A stretch of DNA of 64,000 nt from Dermatemys mawii (taxonomy: Eukaryota; Chordata; Testudines; Dermatemydidae): the NCBI GenBank assembly GCA_007922305.1, contig ML677351.1, positions 15,473,790 through 15,537,789 of the forward strand, in the 5' to 3' direction. Below are positions 46,902-60,149 of the stretch, one piece after another. The translations under genes were made by a program, and so were the position numbers. The stretch's first letter is position 1; the number at the start of each line of letters is the position of its first letter. A model generated the notes under the pieces. The model ran no database searches and was not told where the DNA came from. It was given only the letters and a program-made list of their open reading frames with translations.

Positions 46902-48780
46902 ATCAATGCTTTCACTGGCTGGGATACAGGAAAATCAACTAACTAAATCACATCAGATTTCACACAGATAAGTGTTGGTACTTGGGGTTGGGGAAACATC
47001 AATCAGAATTTGGGATTATTATAATCAATGCCCATTGTTCAAATTCTGGCAATAATTTGAGAAACTGTATTAAAAGAAAATCCTCAAGTTTCTACTTATT
47101 TAAAGCAGACTGTTATTAAATTTTGAAATAACAAACAATGCTACATAACATAAAACACAATATGTAATGTAAAATATATCTGTACATATGGAGGGAGAAT
47201 ACAGATAATACAAACAACAGAATTTTAAAACCTGATAGAATGGTATTCTGTGGTATCAAAAGGATTCTGCTAAATCTCACACAAATTTTCAATATTTTGT
47301 TTAGGTCAATTTTGTGACCTTAAATTTCCATTTTCTGTGAAGTTTGACAAAATTGGTTATTTTCCCTTCAAGAGAGGCAAACATGCTAATTTTGATTTTC
47401 AAAGCTGCTGAATAGAGTCACTTTTTGTTTGAGAATGGGTTCTCTTTAATTGGAAAAAGAGTAGCTGAGAAAAAATCTGAGTTTGCTTAGGTGAAATGGT
47501 CCAGCTTTCAGGTTTATAAGAAAATGAAGACCTTTCCCTGCTTTCACTGCTGCACATATTGAACAGTGCCTGTTTCACCGTAAATGTTGTTATACAGCAA
47601 CACTATCGCTTATACATAAAAACAATAGGCTAGCAATGAGGTAGGTACTAGTAGCACTGAAAAACTGGACATATTTTTATGACAGTCATAATAGAAAACA
47701 TTTTATAGTTAACATCAGATCTGGTATTTAATTGGTTAGTGCAGTGAGATTTTTGTTTATAGACCCTATGCTGGTTTTATTGAAGTCAATGGGAATTTGG
47801 TCACTGACTATTGTAAAATAAGATTTTTGATAGTGTTTTTTAAAATTGTTCCTGTGTCCAGAAAACTTGGTATTTGCATTTTATAAATTTAAAGAAACTG
47901 TGATTGCCATTAAAAAGTCAGCATTTGCCAAAAGATATTACAAATATTTCCCTACACCAGCAATAGGAAATAATTGTGATCTGTGTGAATCTCTTGGCAA
48001 GCATTGCCTTTTTATTGCTGATCACTGTGTGTCCTTTGGTCTAAGAAGAGGTTCATTTAAATCTGAACTATTACACTCATCATAAGGAGACTCATGAAGG
48101 AGTTTATGAAGTAATCTAAACAATTGTTAAAAAGCAAATAGATATGATTGGTTTTATTCATAAATGACTTGTATTCCATGTAAGGTTAAATTTCACCATC
48201 GACATGATACCCTACCACAGTAAAACCATGTGAGAGGGCAAAGGAAGGAGTAGTCTTCAAGGATCCCCTTGTTCAGACCTCCACCACACATACATTGTGT
48301 CCTTCAGGTGGTAAAATATGGGGCCAGTGTCATGGCCTGGGCCATCCCTGTAAAGGCCATGTTCCTCTGTACCAGCTTTGATCTCTGGTTCTTAAGGCCT
48401 GTGACAATAACACATGAAGAGTTGGCTACCAGGGACTCTCTGAGCTTTAGCTGTCCCCAAGGACACAGAGGAGCTCAGTGGACAATACAACACAGTAACA
48501 GTTTATATTATCTTTTCCAATAATTTCTGCAGGGCTTGAGGTACATGTTGGTGTGGGGCAATGGAATTTTTTGTGTGCTTTGATCTGCCCTGCCCACAAA
48601 GCATATGCTTGCATGGAGGAACACGGGGGATTTTGGGAGAGTCCATAATAGGGGAAAAATAGTGCTGCGGAAATGTCAAACTCTTGCAGAGAGAGATAAA
48701 AGGCACTAAGATATTCTCTCCTCTGTATATGGATCAGGGTCAATATTCAACAAGTATAGTGTTCCTTCATGTTAACAGTA
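46902..48780. other. Upstream EPHA6 intron, no recognised features
   Basis: No EPHA6 exon or nameable repeat seen, apart from a half-site ATTGAAGTCAATGGGAATTT near 47780 of a dispersed palindromic family. Confidence 0.45.
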
Positions 48781-48783
48781 ACA

Positions 48784-49625
48784 CTTCATAGATTCGTAGA
48801 CTTTAAGGTCAGAAGGGACCATTATGATCATCTAGTGTGACCTGCACAACACAGGTCACACAGAATCTCACTACCCACTCTTGCAATAAACCTCTCACCT
48901 ATGTCTGAGCTACTGAAGTCCACCAATCATGGTTTAAAGCCTTCAAGGTGCAGAGAATCCTCCAGCAAGTGACCCATGCCCCACGCTGCAGAGGAAGGCG
49001 AAAAACCTCCAGGGCCTCTGCCATTCTGCCCTGGAGGAAAACTCTTCCTGACCCCAAATATGGTGATCAGCTGAACCCTGAGCATGTGGGCAAGACACCA
49101 GACAGACACCCAGGAAAGAATTCTCTGAAGTAAATCAGATCCCATCCCATCCAACATCCCATCACAGGCCACCAGGCCCATCTACCACGAATAGTCAAGG
49201 ATCAGGTAATTGCCAAAATTATGTTATCCCATCACACATCTCCTCCATAAACTTACTGAGCTTAATCTTGAAGCCTGATAGGTTTTTTGCCCCCACTGCT
49301 TCCCTTGGAAGGCTGTTCCAGAACTTACTCCTCTGATGGTTACAAATGTTCGTCTAATTTCAAGTCTAAACTTCCTGATGGTTAATTTATATCCATTTGT
49401 TCTTGTATTCACATTGGCACTGATCTTAAATAATTCCTCTCCCTCCATGGTACTTATCCCTCTGGTATATTTAGAGAGAGCTATCATATCTCCCCTCAAC
49501 CTTCTTTGGTTAGGCTAAACAAGCCAAGCTCCTTGAGTTTCCTTTCATAAGACAGATTTTCCATTCCTCGGATCATCATAGTAGCCCTTCTCTGTACCTG
49601 TGACAGTTTGAATTCATCCTTCTTA
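48784..49625 (-). mobile_element. CR1 LINE 3' fragment
   Basis: Starting AGATTCGTAGACTTTAAGGT and AGAAGGGACCATTATGATCA, this is the complementary strand of a CR1 3' end, as common in turtles and crocodilians. It continues through ATCATATCTCCCCTCAACCT and CCCTTCTCTGTACC. Its ORF2 is represented only by the extreme C-terminal coding region. Confidence 0.92.
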
Positions 49626-50009
49626 AATATTGTAGTTTTCAGTCAATTTAGGATACTTATCAGAAACATAATTAAGGAGAACACACAGGCTGAAGCTGTG
49701 AAGCCCGAGTCAAAGAGGTAAATACAGTGTAAAACAGAAAACTACCGAATGCTAGCTCACAGTATGAAGTTCTGGGTCCCTAAGCACTCCTCTCCATAAC
49801 AAATTTTACTTGACCAAAATATACAAGGCAAAAATAAACTAACCCAAAACCCCATTAATGGCATTATAATAGTGCTACTGCACCAGAATAAATAGTTTAA
49901 GCCTGTCCAAAATCTTAAGTAGAAAATATGCTTTCAACCGTACGTGTGATACCTTTTACTCTCTCCTTATTTCTAAAGAAATTTTCTGAAGAAATAAAGG
50001 CTTTCCCAG

Positions 50010-50480
50010 GCTGCAATTTAAAGGGCTTGGAGTTTCCAGCCTTGGCTGGAGCCCCAGGCCGTTTAAACTGCTGCCAGAGCCCCACTGCTGGAGCCCTGGA
50101 GCAGCAGCACTGGGGCTCTGGGGGCTATTTAAAGGGTCGGGGCTCCCCTGCCTCTGCTGCCTCAGTTCTTTAAATAGCCACGGCTTTCTGAAGCGGCGGC
50201 TATTTAAAGAACCGAGGCAGCAGAGGCAGTGGGAGCCCCAGCCCTTTAAATAGCCCGCAGAGCCCCCCTGACTCTGGGGGCTATTTAAGGGGCCCAGGGA
50301 TCCCCTTTAAATAGCCATCAGAGCTCTGGGGTGGGGAAGAGGCTCCGCATTTAGGGCCCAGAACCCCTAGGTGCAGGGTGCTACTCGCTGGGGGTGGGGG
50401 AAGGGACTTACTCATACAGGGCAGGCCGGGGCTGGCTCTGACCCCACAAGCCCCACCCCTTCCGCCTGGGCCCCCGCCCC
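50010..50480. repeat. GC-rich repeat block with long palindromes
   Basis: A GC-rich island within AT-rich intron, built from repeated GGCTATTTAAAGG and GGAGCCCCAG motifs. Two nested hairpins are present, the larger with arms of about 75 bp at 50112-50186 and 50191-50266. No coding potential. Its class is unknown to me; it could be a tandem-derived MITE or satellite-like unit. Confidence 0.8.
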
Positions 50481-50539
50481 TTCCGAGGGGCAGAGTCAGC
50501 CCTCAGCATACTGGTAAGTGACTATAGTTACTTTCACCC

Positions 50540-51085
50540 CTGGTTCCACCCCATCTTCTGCTCCTGGCTTCTGGTAGGCAGAAGTCTAATGTTGTCCCAA
50601 GCATGGGGTTGCATCCCTGACCATCTTGACTAATAGCCATTGATTGGCCTATCCTCCATAAACTCAACCAGCACTTTTTTTTAAATCCAGTTATTCTCTT
50701 GGCCTTCACAACATCCCCTGGCAATGAGTTTCACGGATCAGTTGTGCATTGTGGGAAAAAAGGGTTTGCTCTTATTTATATTAAACCTGCTGCTTATAAG
50801 TTCTATTAAGCGACCCTCAGTTTCTGTATTGTGTAAATAACAATTCTCTATTCATTTTTCCACACCATTCATGATTTTACAGACCTCTGTCAGGTTCCCC
50901 TTTAGTTATCACTTTTCTATGCTGAACAGCCCTAAATCTTTTTAGTCTCTCCTTATATGGAAGCCATTCCAAAACCTCAATCATCTTCATTGCACTTCTC
51001 TGAATCTTCTGCAGTATCAATATATTCTTTCTGAGTTGGGGTGACCAGAAGAGAACAGAGTACTCAAGGTGTGGGCACATCCTGG
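50540..51085 (-). mobile_element. CR1 LINE fragment, older subfamily
   Basis: ATGGGGTTGCATCCCTGACC, TAATAGCCATTGATTG, GGCCTTCACAACATCCCCTG and CATGATTTTACAGACCTCTG appear in order as in complementary-strand CR1. The end at about 51080 (GGGTGACCAGAAGAGAACAG) lies in the RT C-terminal region. Confidence 0.88.
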
Positions 51086-52884
51086 CATTATTGTATTTTG
51101 TCTTATTTTATACCCTTAGCAATTTAGTAGTAATAGTAATTGTCAATTCAAAGGAAATTGCTCACTCTGGAGCTGATTCTGAGAAAAGTAGAGCATATAC
51201 AACTTCCATGGATGTCAATAAGGGCTGTGAGTATAGTACCTTACAGAATCAGCCCCTGCGTTACCATCATTGTGGTACAAGAATCTGAATTAGAATATCC
51301 AGATTCTGGACTTTATACAAGGCCAAGGACACTTTTCCAAATTCCATAGCCAAAGGAAAACTGCTCCTGTTTTGTGACTTTCTAGATCAACCATTTTCTT
51401 GGGAAGGCCTCTGGTCTGATTGTGTGCAGTGGCATTAATGGCACAATTCAAGACACACTAAGGTGGCATTCTGGTATTAATATAAAAGGTACAGGATCAG
51501 ATTGTGAAAATAAGGAAAACTTCTTGTTTTTACAGTTCATCACAATGGCTACATCTCTCCCATCAATACATTCTATAATGAAGTAATTATTTTGTAGGGC
51601 ATTATCAGAGCAACTGGTTGTAGTTCACTGTGTGCTACCGTGAACAGGATGTTAAATTCACGATTCAGATTATGATTTCCTTATATGGCCAAAAGAAAGG
51701 AGATTCTCTCCGCTGACATTTAAAATAAGATCTTGAATACTAAATTTTCCAGACACCAACCATAAGTCAACTTTACTGTTTCTATATTTTTCCCAATCTG
51801 ATCAGAGAGAGAGAGATATAGCAAAAAAGTGAAAAATTTATATGTTTATATAGGTGAAATATTAATAGAAAGAAACTAGAATGTGGTAACATCTTCTCTT
51901 TCTAGCTTTAGATAGTGATCACAATGAGTAAAATGCTCATTTTACTGATGACACAGAAATATACCCAATTAGGAATATCTCAGCACTTGGTTACACTATG
52001 GAATACCACATTATATTGCCAATAATCACTTACATGCACTAGTGCTCAGATAGCCTTTAGATTAACTTTACCAGTAAAGCACCAATAAGATTCAGCCACT
52101 TTCACATATGTGGGTTCTGTCAGCCTTCATAGACAAATGATAGAGGTAAATGAAGTGCTAATCAAACTACAATCAGCACTTTAATTTACAAATGGAAAAG
52201 ATAGCCAATTACTGTACAATTTGCTATTACTTTAAACTATGTAACAGTAGTCCAAGAATTACCCCCTCCTCTAAATTATTCTGCCTGGACTATTTTAAAA
52301 ATGACACTCAAAGTACATAATTCAATGTATATCATGAGTCATTGACAAACCCTCTTAAAGTGGAACATGGGTTTTGCAAAACTGCCTCTGCAAACATACT
52401 CATTGTGATTCAAACCTTTCCAATTCGTGTGTACAAAAAGAATTCACTGAGACAATAACTGTCCATTTACATATGTAATCAGCTGTTCTGTTTGCTAATG
52501 TGGGTTGGATCCATTGTGTCCACAAATGGAAATCTGCCTTTAAATTACATTCTCTCTCTCTCTATAAATACTATTAGAGACACTATAGACCATCATTTTC
52601 TCCTGAGTACAAGTCACAATGTCAGAGCTGAATAAATACAATGTTATAGTAAAGAATAATACTACAGTGTTCTGCCACTTATAGTATATCAATGATGAAC
52701 GCAAAAAAGTGTAAAAGAGAAATCAAATAATTTCTCCATTCCTGGGTGAATCAACCTGATGGATACATGTAGATATGGTTGTTGAGAGAAGCAGGAGGAC
52801 GTAAAGGAATGACCTAAACCTTGGGAGCAAGGATCGCCTATTAATCATATCTCTGTGGGTATGGGAAAGGGGAACCTCACATCT
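51086..52884. other. Intronic sequence without recognised features
   Basis: AT-rich; short TC and GA runs near 51800 and 52550. I see no gene or nameable repeat. Confidence 0.45.
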
Positions 52885-52945
52885 CTTCTTCAGTTTCCTT
52901 ATCTGTAAATTGGAGATAATGCTACTTAGCTACATCAAAAGAGTG
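52885..52945 (+). mobile_element. MIR-like SINE fragment
   Basis: CTTCAGTTTCCTTATCTGTA followed by AATTGGAGATAATGCTACTT is the MIR tail in plus orientation. Confidence 0.65.
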
Positions 52946-52999
52946 ATGTGAATTTAATTAGTTGCCATTTTCATAGCCTTGAAATATAGCACATACTTG

Positions 53000-53800
53000 T
53001 GACAGATGTGACACCTTGGGAGCATGGAAATTTCAAAAGGCTGTTATACTGGGATGCATCAGATGCCATAGGCAGTGGTATAGATACAAACTTGTGTATC
53101 TATAAATATTATATGTAACTTTGAGCACTAGGGATTCTATATTAGGTTCACAGCAAGTTACCAAGCTTCCACAAGGAACTAAAACAAGTGAGGAGTAATT
53201 ACCGCAGGTCTCGAGAGAGGGAAACCTCCGGAAAAGACCCTTCCTCTGGGATGAATTGAATCTGCTGATTCAGCCCAGTTCAAGAAGGCCAGGAGACAAA
53301 CAAAGATCTTGTGATATCAAGGGCCAGCCTGAAGTGTTGGAGGGGACCCTTGATCCAAAAACTGATCTGAGAAGTAGCCAAAAGGGCACAACCCTGCTGG
53401 AAGGCTGTGAAGAACTGGATTCTTCCTGGATCTCCATTTGGAAGATAGAGTAAGCTTAGCATGCAGGGAGACTGTTTATTGTTTATGACAGGTGTTCTCT
53501 GTAATGCTTTTGTCCTAAAATAAATGTACAAGGTTTTGTGAAAGCTGCTGGTCACTGGGTACCACAGTCTCTGTCCCTGGAGAGAGTGCAAACTGCAAGT
53601 GCTAGGCTAATGTCAGAGTTGCTGGGATAATCACAGTGAATTGCAGTGGAAATGCAAGCCCTAACTTTTGGTCTGGAGAGATAGGGATTTGGGTTCTCAC
53701 TTACAGAGAGGTACTGGCTAGAGGCCAGAGACCTAAACGGGTACCTTGGAGGAGATCCTGGACGGGGCAGAGGTGTAGTTAACACTACCAGAACTGTAGC
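53000..53800 (+). mobile_element. Possible LTR-derived sequence
   Basis: The stretch contains CTGTAATGCTTTTGTCCTAA followed by AAATAAATGTACAAGG (an AATAAA signal) and a purine-rich leader, resembling the R-U5 part of a retroviral LTR. I could not fix TG/CA ends or a target duplication. Confidence 0.3.
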
Positions 53801-54725
53801 CATGCTCACAGGAAGCAAAGGTATTTGAAAGATGGAAGAGTCTTAAACTAGTCTGAAAGTCTACCAGAAGCAGGGAGTCAGCAGAAGCTAAAATTGTCTG
53901 TGATGTCTCTTTGGGAGAAGAGACAAGCAAAATTTGATGGTATAAGCCATCACATGTGTATTTTTTTTTGTTTGGTTTTGTTCTAATATCTGTCACTAAC
54001 CTAAGTTATAACTGTTTAGGTGCCTAAAATATTGAAGTGTGCTTTACCACTTTGGCCATTCAGTACTTTTGTATTTTGATTGTCTGTCAGTCAGTTCATC
54101 ACTCTTTCCACAGGTAAGCAAAGCTGTCAACAGGAAAGGGGTAGAATGGATAACCAATTTAAAGAAAATACAGAAGAGTGAGAAGCCAGCCAAACATCTC
54201 TTTAATTGGATTATGTACTGGAAAGGCTAAGGTGAAGTGAGGTGAGCCAGGAACAGGAGAACATAAAATGGAGAGAGAAGGAGACAGGGTAACTTCAAAG
54301 GTGCTTGAAATCTCACCAGTACAATGAATGATGTGTACAAAGTGAGAGAGGGTGTCTTATTAAAGGTTAAATAAATATGGAGGGCCAAGAAGAAAACAGG
54401 GTATAAGGACATTAGATAAGATATTATAAATCACATTGACAAGGTGATCACACTGGGAGGAATAAAGTTAAATCTATGCCTTAAATTAGTTACAGAAAAT
54501 CTGCAATTAGAATACAGTAAAGGGGATGGGACATGTGTCTTGAAAATGCCAGGCTAGCTTGCATATTAAATCCTTCATCTCCAACAGCCATAAGATATTC
54601 TAGTCACGCATTTAAACTTAATTTAATTTCAAAAGAAAATTTTTGAATCAGCATTTTAAAGACTGCTCTTAAGTTTGGCAGGCCAAAAAGTCAGAGATAT
54701 TAGCAGTATTGTCAATGTCAACATA

Positions 54726-55006
54726 TGAGTCAAGCATCCCAAATCATGAAAATGGCTTATAAAAATCTGAAATTAAAAAACAAAATAAAACTAAAATCAT
54801 TTGAGGTTCTTTTGTTTTCCTTCCAGTTTTTAAAGCCTGAAGGTCATGTTTTCGTGCTTTTCTCTGCACCCATGAGGACTAAAAGCATTTTTCTTTAAAT
54901 GAAAGCTCAGATTATCACATTCACGAGACTGCAGGAGCTGTGGTTTTAAGCATAATGCCAATTGTCATGAGATTCATGATAAATATCATGAGAGCTGGCA
55001 ACATTG
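54726..55006 (+). repeat. Dispersed repeat, copy 2 of 2
   Basis: Begins GAGTCAAGCATCCCAAATCA, contains GGTCATGTTTTCGTGCTTTT, and ends AGAGCTGGCAACATTG. These align in order with 21782-22050. Of unknown class. Confidence 0.6.
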
Positions 55007-56369
55007 ATTCAGCTGAACCGACCATAAGTGACACCACAAAGCCTAAACCACAGCCTGCTACAACAGCAGAACCCCAATATGACTTTAGGTGCCACTCCTG
55101 GCTTCAAATTAGCACTATCCCGGTTCAAAGACCACAAATCATCTTTACTCACACTGCAGTTTTTTACCCACAAATCACCTCAGGCATGGGTTCTAAAAGT
55201 TATCAGTAAGGAACCAGGGACTACAGAATTTGTGAGCCCTGAGAGACATATCACCACGCTTTTAGCATAGAAAAGATAAACTACAGCTGAGAACTGTACT
55301 ATCCTTGGTGGAAGTCACCTATGTCACATTTTGCATTATTAATCTGAACATTATCCTATGAAAAGTTCACATATATAGCCAAACAGGAGAAAGAAGAATT
55401 CTGTGCAAAACAACCTATCACCTAAGTTGTTTTTTTTTTTAAGCAGAATATCAAATAAGATTAATTAACAGCAGAGGACTGACCAGAGTTCCTGTTCATT
55501 TCAATGAATTCTGAACAGAGGGATAGTTAACTTTACCTACTTAATGTCCTGTGGATAATGTCTACATGTCTTACAGCACACTTTGTCAACATTCTCACCT
55601 AAAAGGTTTTATCACCTCAGAAATTAAGATGATTCACATCATTGTGTGCAAAAATCAATATTCTATTCAGTTTACTCCTTACTGTGAAATCTTGGGGTAA
55701 ATTTTCCATTTTAATTTGTTAAAGTTCCTCACTTTTGCAAAATTGCCTGACTTACTTTTCTGACATTTTATTCCTCTTTTGTATTACCATTGTCTGCATT
55801 TCATTGTTCTATTTGTGAAAATTCAATAAGAAAAAATTAATTACCAGATACAGGAGGTGAATGTAGTGATCATTTTAAGAGGGGGATTAATGTACTAGAC
55901 TACACTGATCATTCCCTACATGTAATAAAAAGATAATTGTGAGCTCTTTTTCTTTCCCCTCCATTTATTTTATTTAGGAACGGTGGCATAGTAAAACTGA
56001 AGCACAGAAGTTGTGAATTATAGACTCATAGATATAGGGAAGAGAGAAAGAACAGAAGAAGTCAGGAGTCCATTATAAATATAAAAATTGGAAACCTTTA
56101 ATTTAAGATCATAGAAAATTTATAGAGTTTCAATAACATCAATCACATGAAATTAGCCCCCTTGCAAAAAATCCAAACCTATGGCCAAAAAGGCACATAG
56201 CTAAAATCTTTTAACTGAACTCTAACAAGCATTAGAACAAACTCCTAACACATATTGAACTCCTAAGCCACTAATGTGCCAAGCATAACTCCTAATATGG
56301 AGTGAGCTCCTTCTACTGGAGACCAGCTTCATAGGGCCTTGACTCCCTCCAATTCGCTTTTTTAAAATG
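55007..56369. other. Intronic sequence without recognised features
   Basis: No gene or repeat that I can name. Confidence 0.45.
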
Positions 56370-56370
56370 A

Positions 56371-56432
<62 letters not shown>

Positions 56433-56438
56433 ACACAT
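56370..56438. repeat. (TC)n(AC)n microsatellite
   Basis: About 28 bases of TC followed by about 40 bases of AC with one TC interruption. The minus-strand frame reading repeated Arg-Glu and Cys-Val is an artefact of it. Confidence 0.97.
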
Positions 56439-56654
56439 TTACGTTTACTTTTCTTCTGGATAGAAGTAAGGGACCACCAGTGGGAGCCACGGTTGGTGAA
56501 CTAGCAAGTAAACAAACTGGCGGGGCCCTCTAAGGGTGCTTACCCTGCGGTGCTGCGTGCCAAGGTTGCCGATCCCAGTCTTACAGCAACCAAACGAATT
56601 AGTTAACAATTTTCAACTTTTCATAGGGAAACTGCAGTGCTGCTTTCCCTGAAA

Positions 56655-57675
56655 CACTGAATTCCTAACATGAGATAGTACTGCATAAAGATATAAATAC
56701 AAATACATTAGAAGCAAGAGAAAGACCAAAGACAAGGTAGGCCAGTTACTCCATGAGGGGGAAAAACAATAACAAAAAATATGGAAATGGCAGAGGTGCT
56801 TAATGACTTCTTTGTTTTGGTTCTCACCAAGAAGGTTGGTGATATCTAACATAGTGAATGCCAGTGAAAATGAGACAGGATCAGAGGCTAAAATAGGGAA
56901 AGAACAAGTTAAAAATTAGTTAGATGTCTTCAAGTCACCAGGGCCAGATGAAATGCATCCTAGAATACTCAAGGAGCTAACTGAGGAGATATCCGAGCCC
57001 TTAGGTGATTATCTTTGGAAAGTGATGAAAGATGGGAGAGATTCCATATGACTGGAAAAGGGAAAATATAGGGCCCATCTATAAAAAAGGAAAAAAGGAC
57101 AACCCAGGGAATTATAGACCAGTCAGCTTAACTTCTGTGCCCGGAAAGATAATGGAGCAAATAATTAAGCAATCAGTTTGCAAACATCTAGAAAAGAATG
57201 TGATAAGTAACAGCATTGATTTGTCAAGGACAAATCATGTCAAACCAACCTGATTACTTTCTTTGACAGGGTAACAAGCCTTATGCATGGGGAGGGGGAA
57301 ACTATAGATGTGGTATATCTTGACTTTAGTAAGGCTTTTGATACTATCTCACGTGACCTTCCTATAAACAAACTAGGGAAATGCAACCTAGATGGAGCTA
57401 CTTAACTTCTGAGGATAGAACAAGAAACAATTGGTTTAAATTGCAGCAAGGGAGGTTTAGGCTGGAAATTAGCTAAAACTCTCTGTCAGAGTGGTTAAGC
57501 ACTGGAATAAATTTCCTAGGGAGGTGTGGAATCTCCATCACTGGAGATTTGTAAGAGCAGGTTAGATAAACACCTTTCAGGGATGGTTTAGATAATACTT
57601 AGTCCTGCGATGAGTGCAGGGGACTGAATTAGATGACCTCTCAATGTCCCTTCCAGTCATCTGATTCTATGAAAT
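56655..57675 (+). mobile_element. CR1 LINE with internal deletion and intact 3' terminus
   Basis: The left part matches CR1 ORF2 coding for VFKSPGPDEMHPRILKELTE and NYRPVSLTSVPGKIMEQIIK, with a YLDFSKAFDTI-type motif near 57320. At about 57400 (GATGGAGCTACTTAACTTCT) it jumps to the far 3' part (GAGGATAGAACAAGAAACAA), losing well over 1 kb. The end is complete, with GATGACCTCTCAATGTCCCT and ATTCTATGAA at the terminus. Short stops break the coding part, so no protein is made. Confidence 0.92.
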
Positions 57676-59756
57676 AGAAGCACTGACAAATCCCTTTCAC
57701 AAAACCCAACATGGAGTTCAATAGGCAGCAGGAAACACTATGGTATCCTTTTGTTCCTAGGAAAACTTTACAACAAAACATTGTTCTAAAGTAAGAATGC
57801 CTCCATATCTACTCTCTAAAGTAAGGAATGAATAAGTTCAGACTGCAGTATGTACTCCACAGCTGGGTTCTCCTGTCTCATCTTTATCTTGTAATAGAAG
57901 ATATAACTCAATAAAGAGATTTTAATGCAAATAATGTGATTTGTTAAGAAGGAAAGCTGACAGAGGAGTTCCTTATAAAGCACTTGTGCTCTCTTAAATT
58001 TCCAGAGAACCACCAAAAACAAGATAAGTGTATGGAGATTTTGAACCTAGGATTGAATGTGTGAAACTCATCATTTTGGAGTAAATTCTGCGTTCGTAAC
58101 CATGAGTACTTTAACTAAAGATTCATCAAAGCACCAGAGGGGTAGAATTAGTTTTTAGCATGACAGATAGTAAAACTTAAGATACTTTATTACAGGATGG
58201 TGGTGGTTGTTCCATAGTGGCATTTGGAGCTAACTTCCCATAGTGAACCCAGTTTATTTTCACCCAAATTCCTTAAAGAGAAAACAATCCTTTGTAATAT
58301 CTTTCTGTCACATTTCGTCCCAGCATCGAGTGTTTTGGGAAGTCTGACACAATTTAGAAAAAAAATCTTAATGTTACGACTCAAACATTTTCCTGTCTAC
58401 TTTTTGAACAATTTCCTAAATGTTTTTGGCTTAAATATTCAGCAACTTTTTCAGAAACACACCTGAGACAAAACCTAGAAAATATTTTGCTTTGTAGACA
58501 CAGTACTTCTAGATAAAGATGGACAGTAGGTCACTGGTTAATAAAGTTTTCAAATTGCAAATGAAAAATCCTAAAAGGAAGATAACAAAAAAGGATAGCC
58601 TGAGTAACTTTAAATAATGCTCCAAGCCAAATAGCCAACAGTTCTCTACGATGCTATAACAAATGGATGGGAGCCTTCTAACTTATATTGCTAGTAGGCT
58701 AATGTCAATTAATGTTATTATAATAATAATACTGTGCATATAAACTGATGCATTCCCACACAGCAGGACCTAACAAGTTTTCAATTTCTTCATTTCTACC
58801 TCAACCAAGAGACATTTTAAAGTTAAGAAAGCATTTAAAGCTAAAACCAAACTTTAAATATAACAATGATGATTCACTCTTCAGAGGAAGAAATCCAAAA
58901 CGGAGGTTGTGAAATAGCAGGTACTATAGTTTGACTTACAAAAGCATCATAGTTTTAATGTGAGGGCACAATTCCATGTATACTGTTAATATTCAAATAG
59001 GTATCAATGCAAACAAATTACAGACTACTACAAAAGTAAGTGAGAGATGCACAAAAGTCAGGATAGTCTATTGGTGCCTATGGCAAGGGCAACTTGTTTC
59101 ATTTGTGCATCTGTAGATATCTGTCTGATTTCTGAATCCCCACAATGCTCATGGGTGGTTGGATTGAGGATTTTGAACCCATCACTATTACTGTATCTGT
59201 TTGCAGGAACCTTTTACTCTATAGCTGTGATAAAGAATTTTAGCTGCTCCATATACTGTGTGCATTTCTGTGCCTGCCTTTTTGAAAAATGTTATACTGC
59301 TTCATAGACATTTGTGATATAGACCTCATTTAATTCTCTTTTAATATATTCTAGGCTTTCAAGGTGGGAGGACATGTGAGAATGACTGGGCTGCTTTTGA
59401 GATCATTAGCTGTCTATCTTTAAATATCCATACCAATATAACCTTTTTACTTTCTCAGCACTGCAGATTTATGAATACCTTCTTGTTTTCCTTTGCTAGA
59501 GAGACTATTCCTACCGGCTAACGTATGGCAAGTTCCCTAGTGCTACAATATTATCTAGCAACCAGATATAAGACATAATTAACACCAAGTTGACTACTTT
59601 CTGATGGTTCATAAACACACAGAATAGAAGTCTGAGTAAAAAAGTCTCAGTAGAGCATACCAAGTTAACTCTAAATGTCCCTCTTTTAAACTACTTAAAC
59701 TACTTAAACACTTAGAACCAAGTACTTCTATTACTATGATAGGCCCAATTCTTTTG
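57676..59756. other. Intronic sequence without recognised features
   Basis: AT-rich; no host exon or nameable repeat seen. Confidence 0.45.
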
Positions 59757-59850
59757 AGTTATGATGATGTAAATCAGGAGTAACTTCACTGATGCAAATG
59801 GAATTATTCCAGATTTACATGCTGCAACAGAGAAAAATCTGTCCCCATGT
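59757..59850. repeat. Palindromic GTAAATC...GATTTAC repeat
   Basis: ATGTAAATCAGGAGTAACTT and AATTATTCCAGATTTACAT form an imperfect inverted repeat with arms of about 20 bp. It belongs to the family represented at 60778 and 46840. Confidence 0.6.
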
Positions 59851-60149
59851 TTTTTTATATGATTAACGTTTCATTTTTAACATTGTTTTTTTAATTTGAA
59901 ATGATTTTCCTTTCCATAGAAAAGTATTAACTGTGAGTCTAGAATCATGCTGAAAAAAATTAATATACATTTCAATAGCAGTACAACTTCTGAGTATAAT
60001 TGTGAGTCACTACCTCTGAAATATAAAGCAAAAACTTAATCTACCAGATTACATAGATTTTGCTAACCACCAATATAAACTGTGGTCCTATATTATATTA
60101 TCTCCTGTCTTGCTAAGAGTGGTGAAGATAACAGGGAGAAGAATTATAT

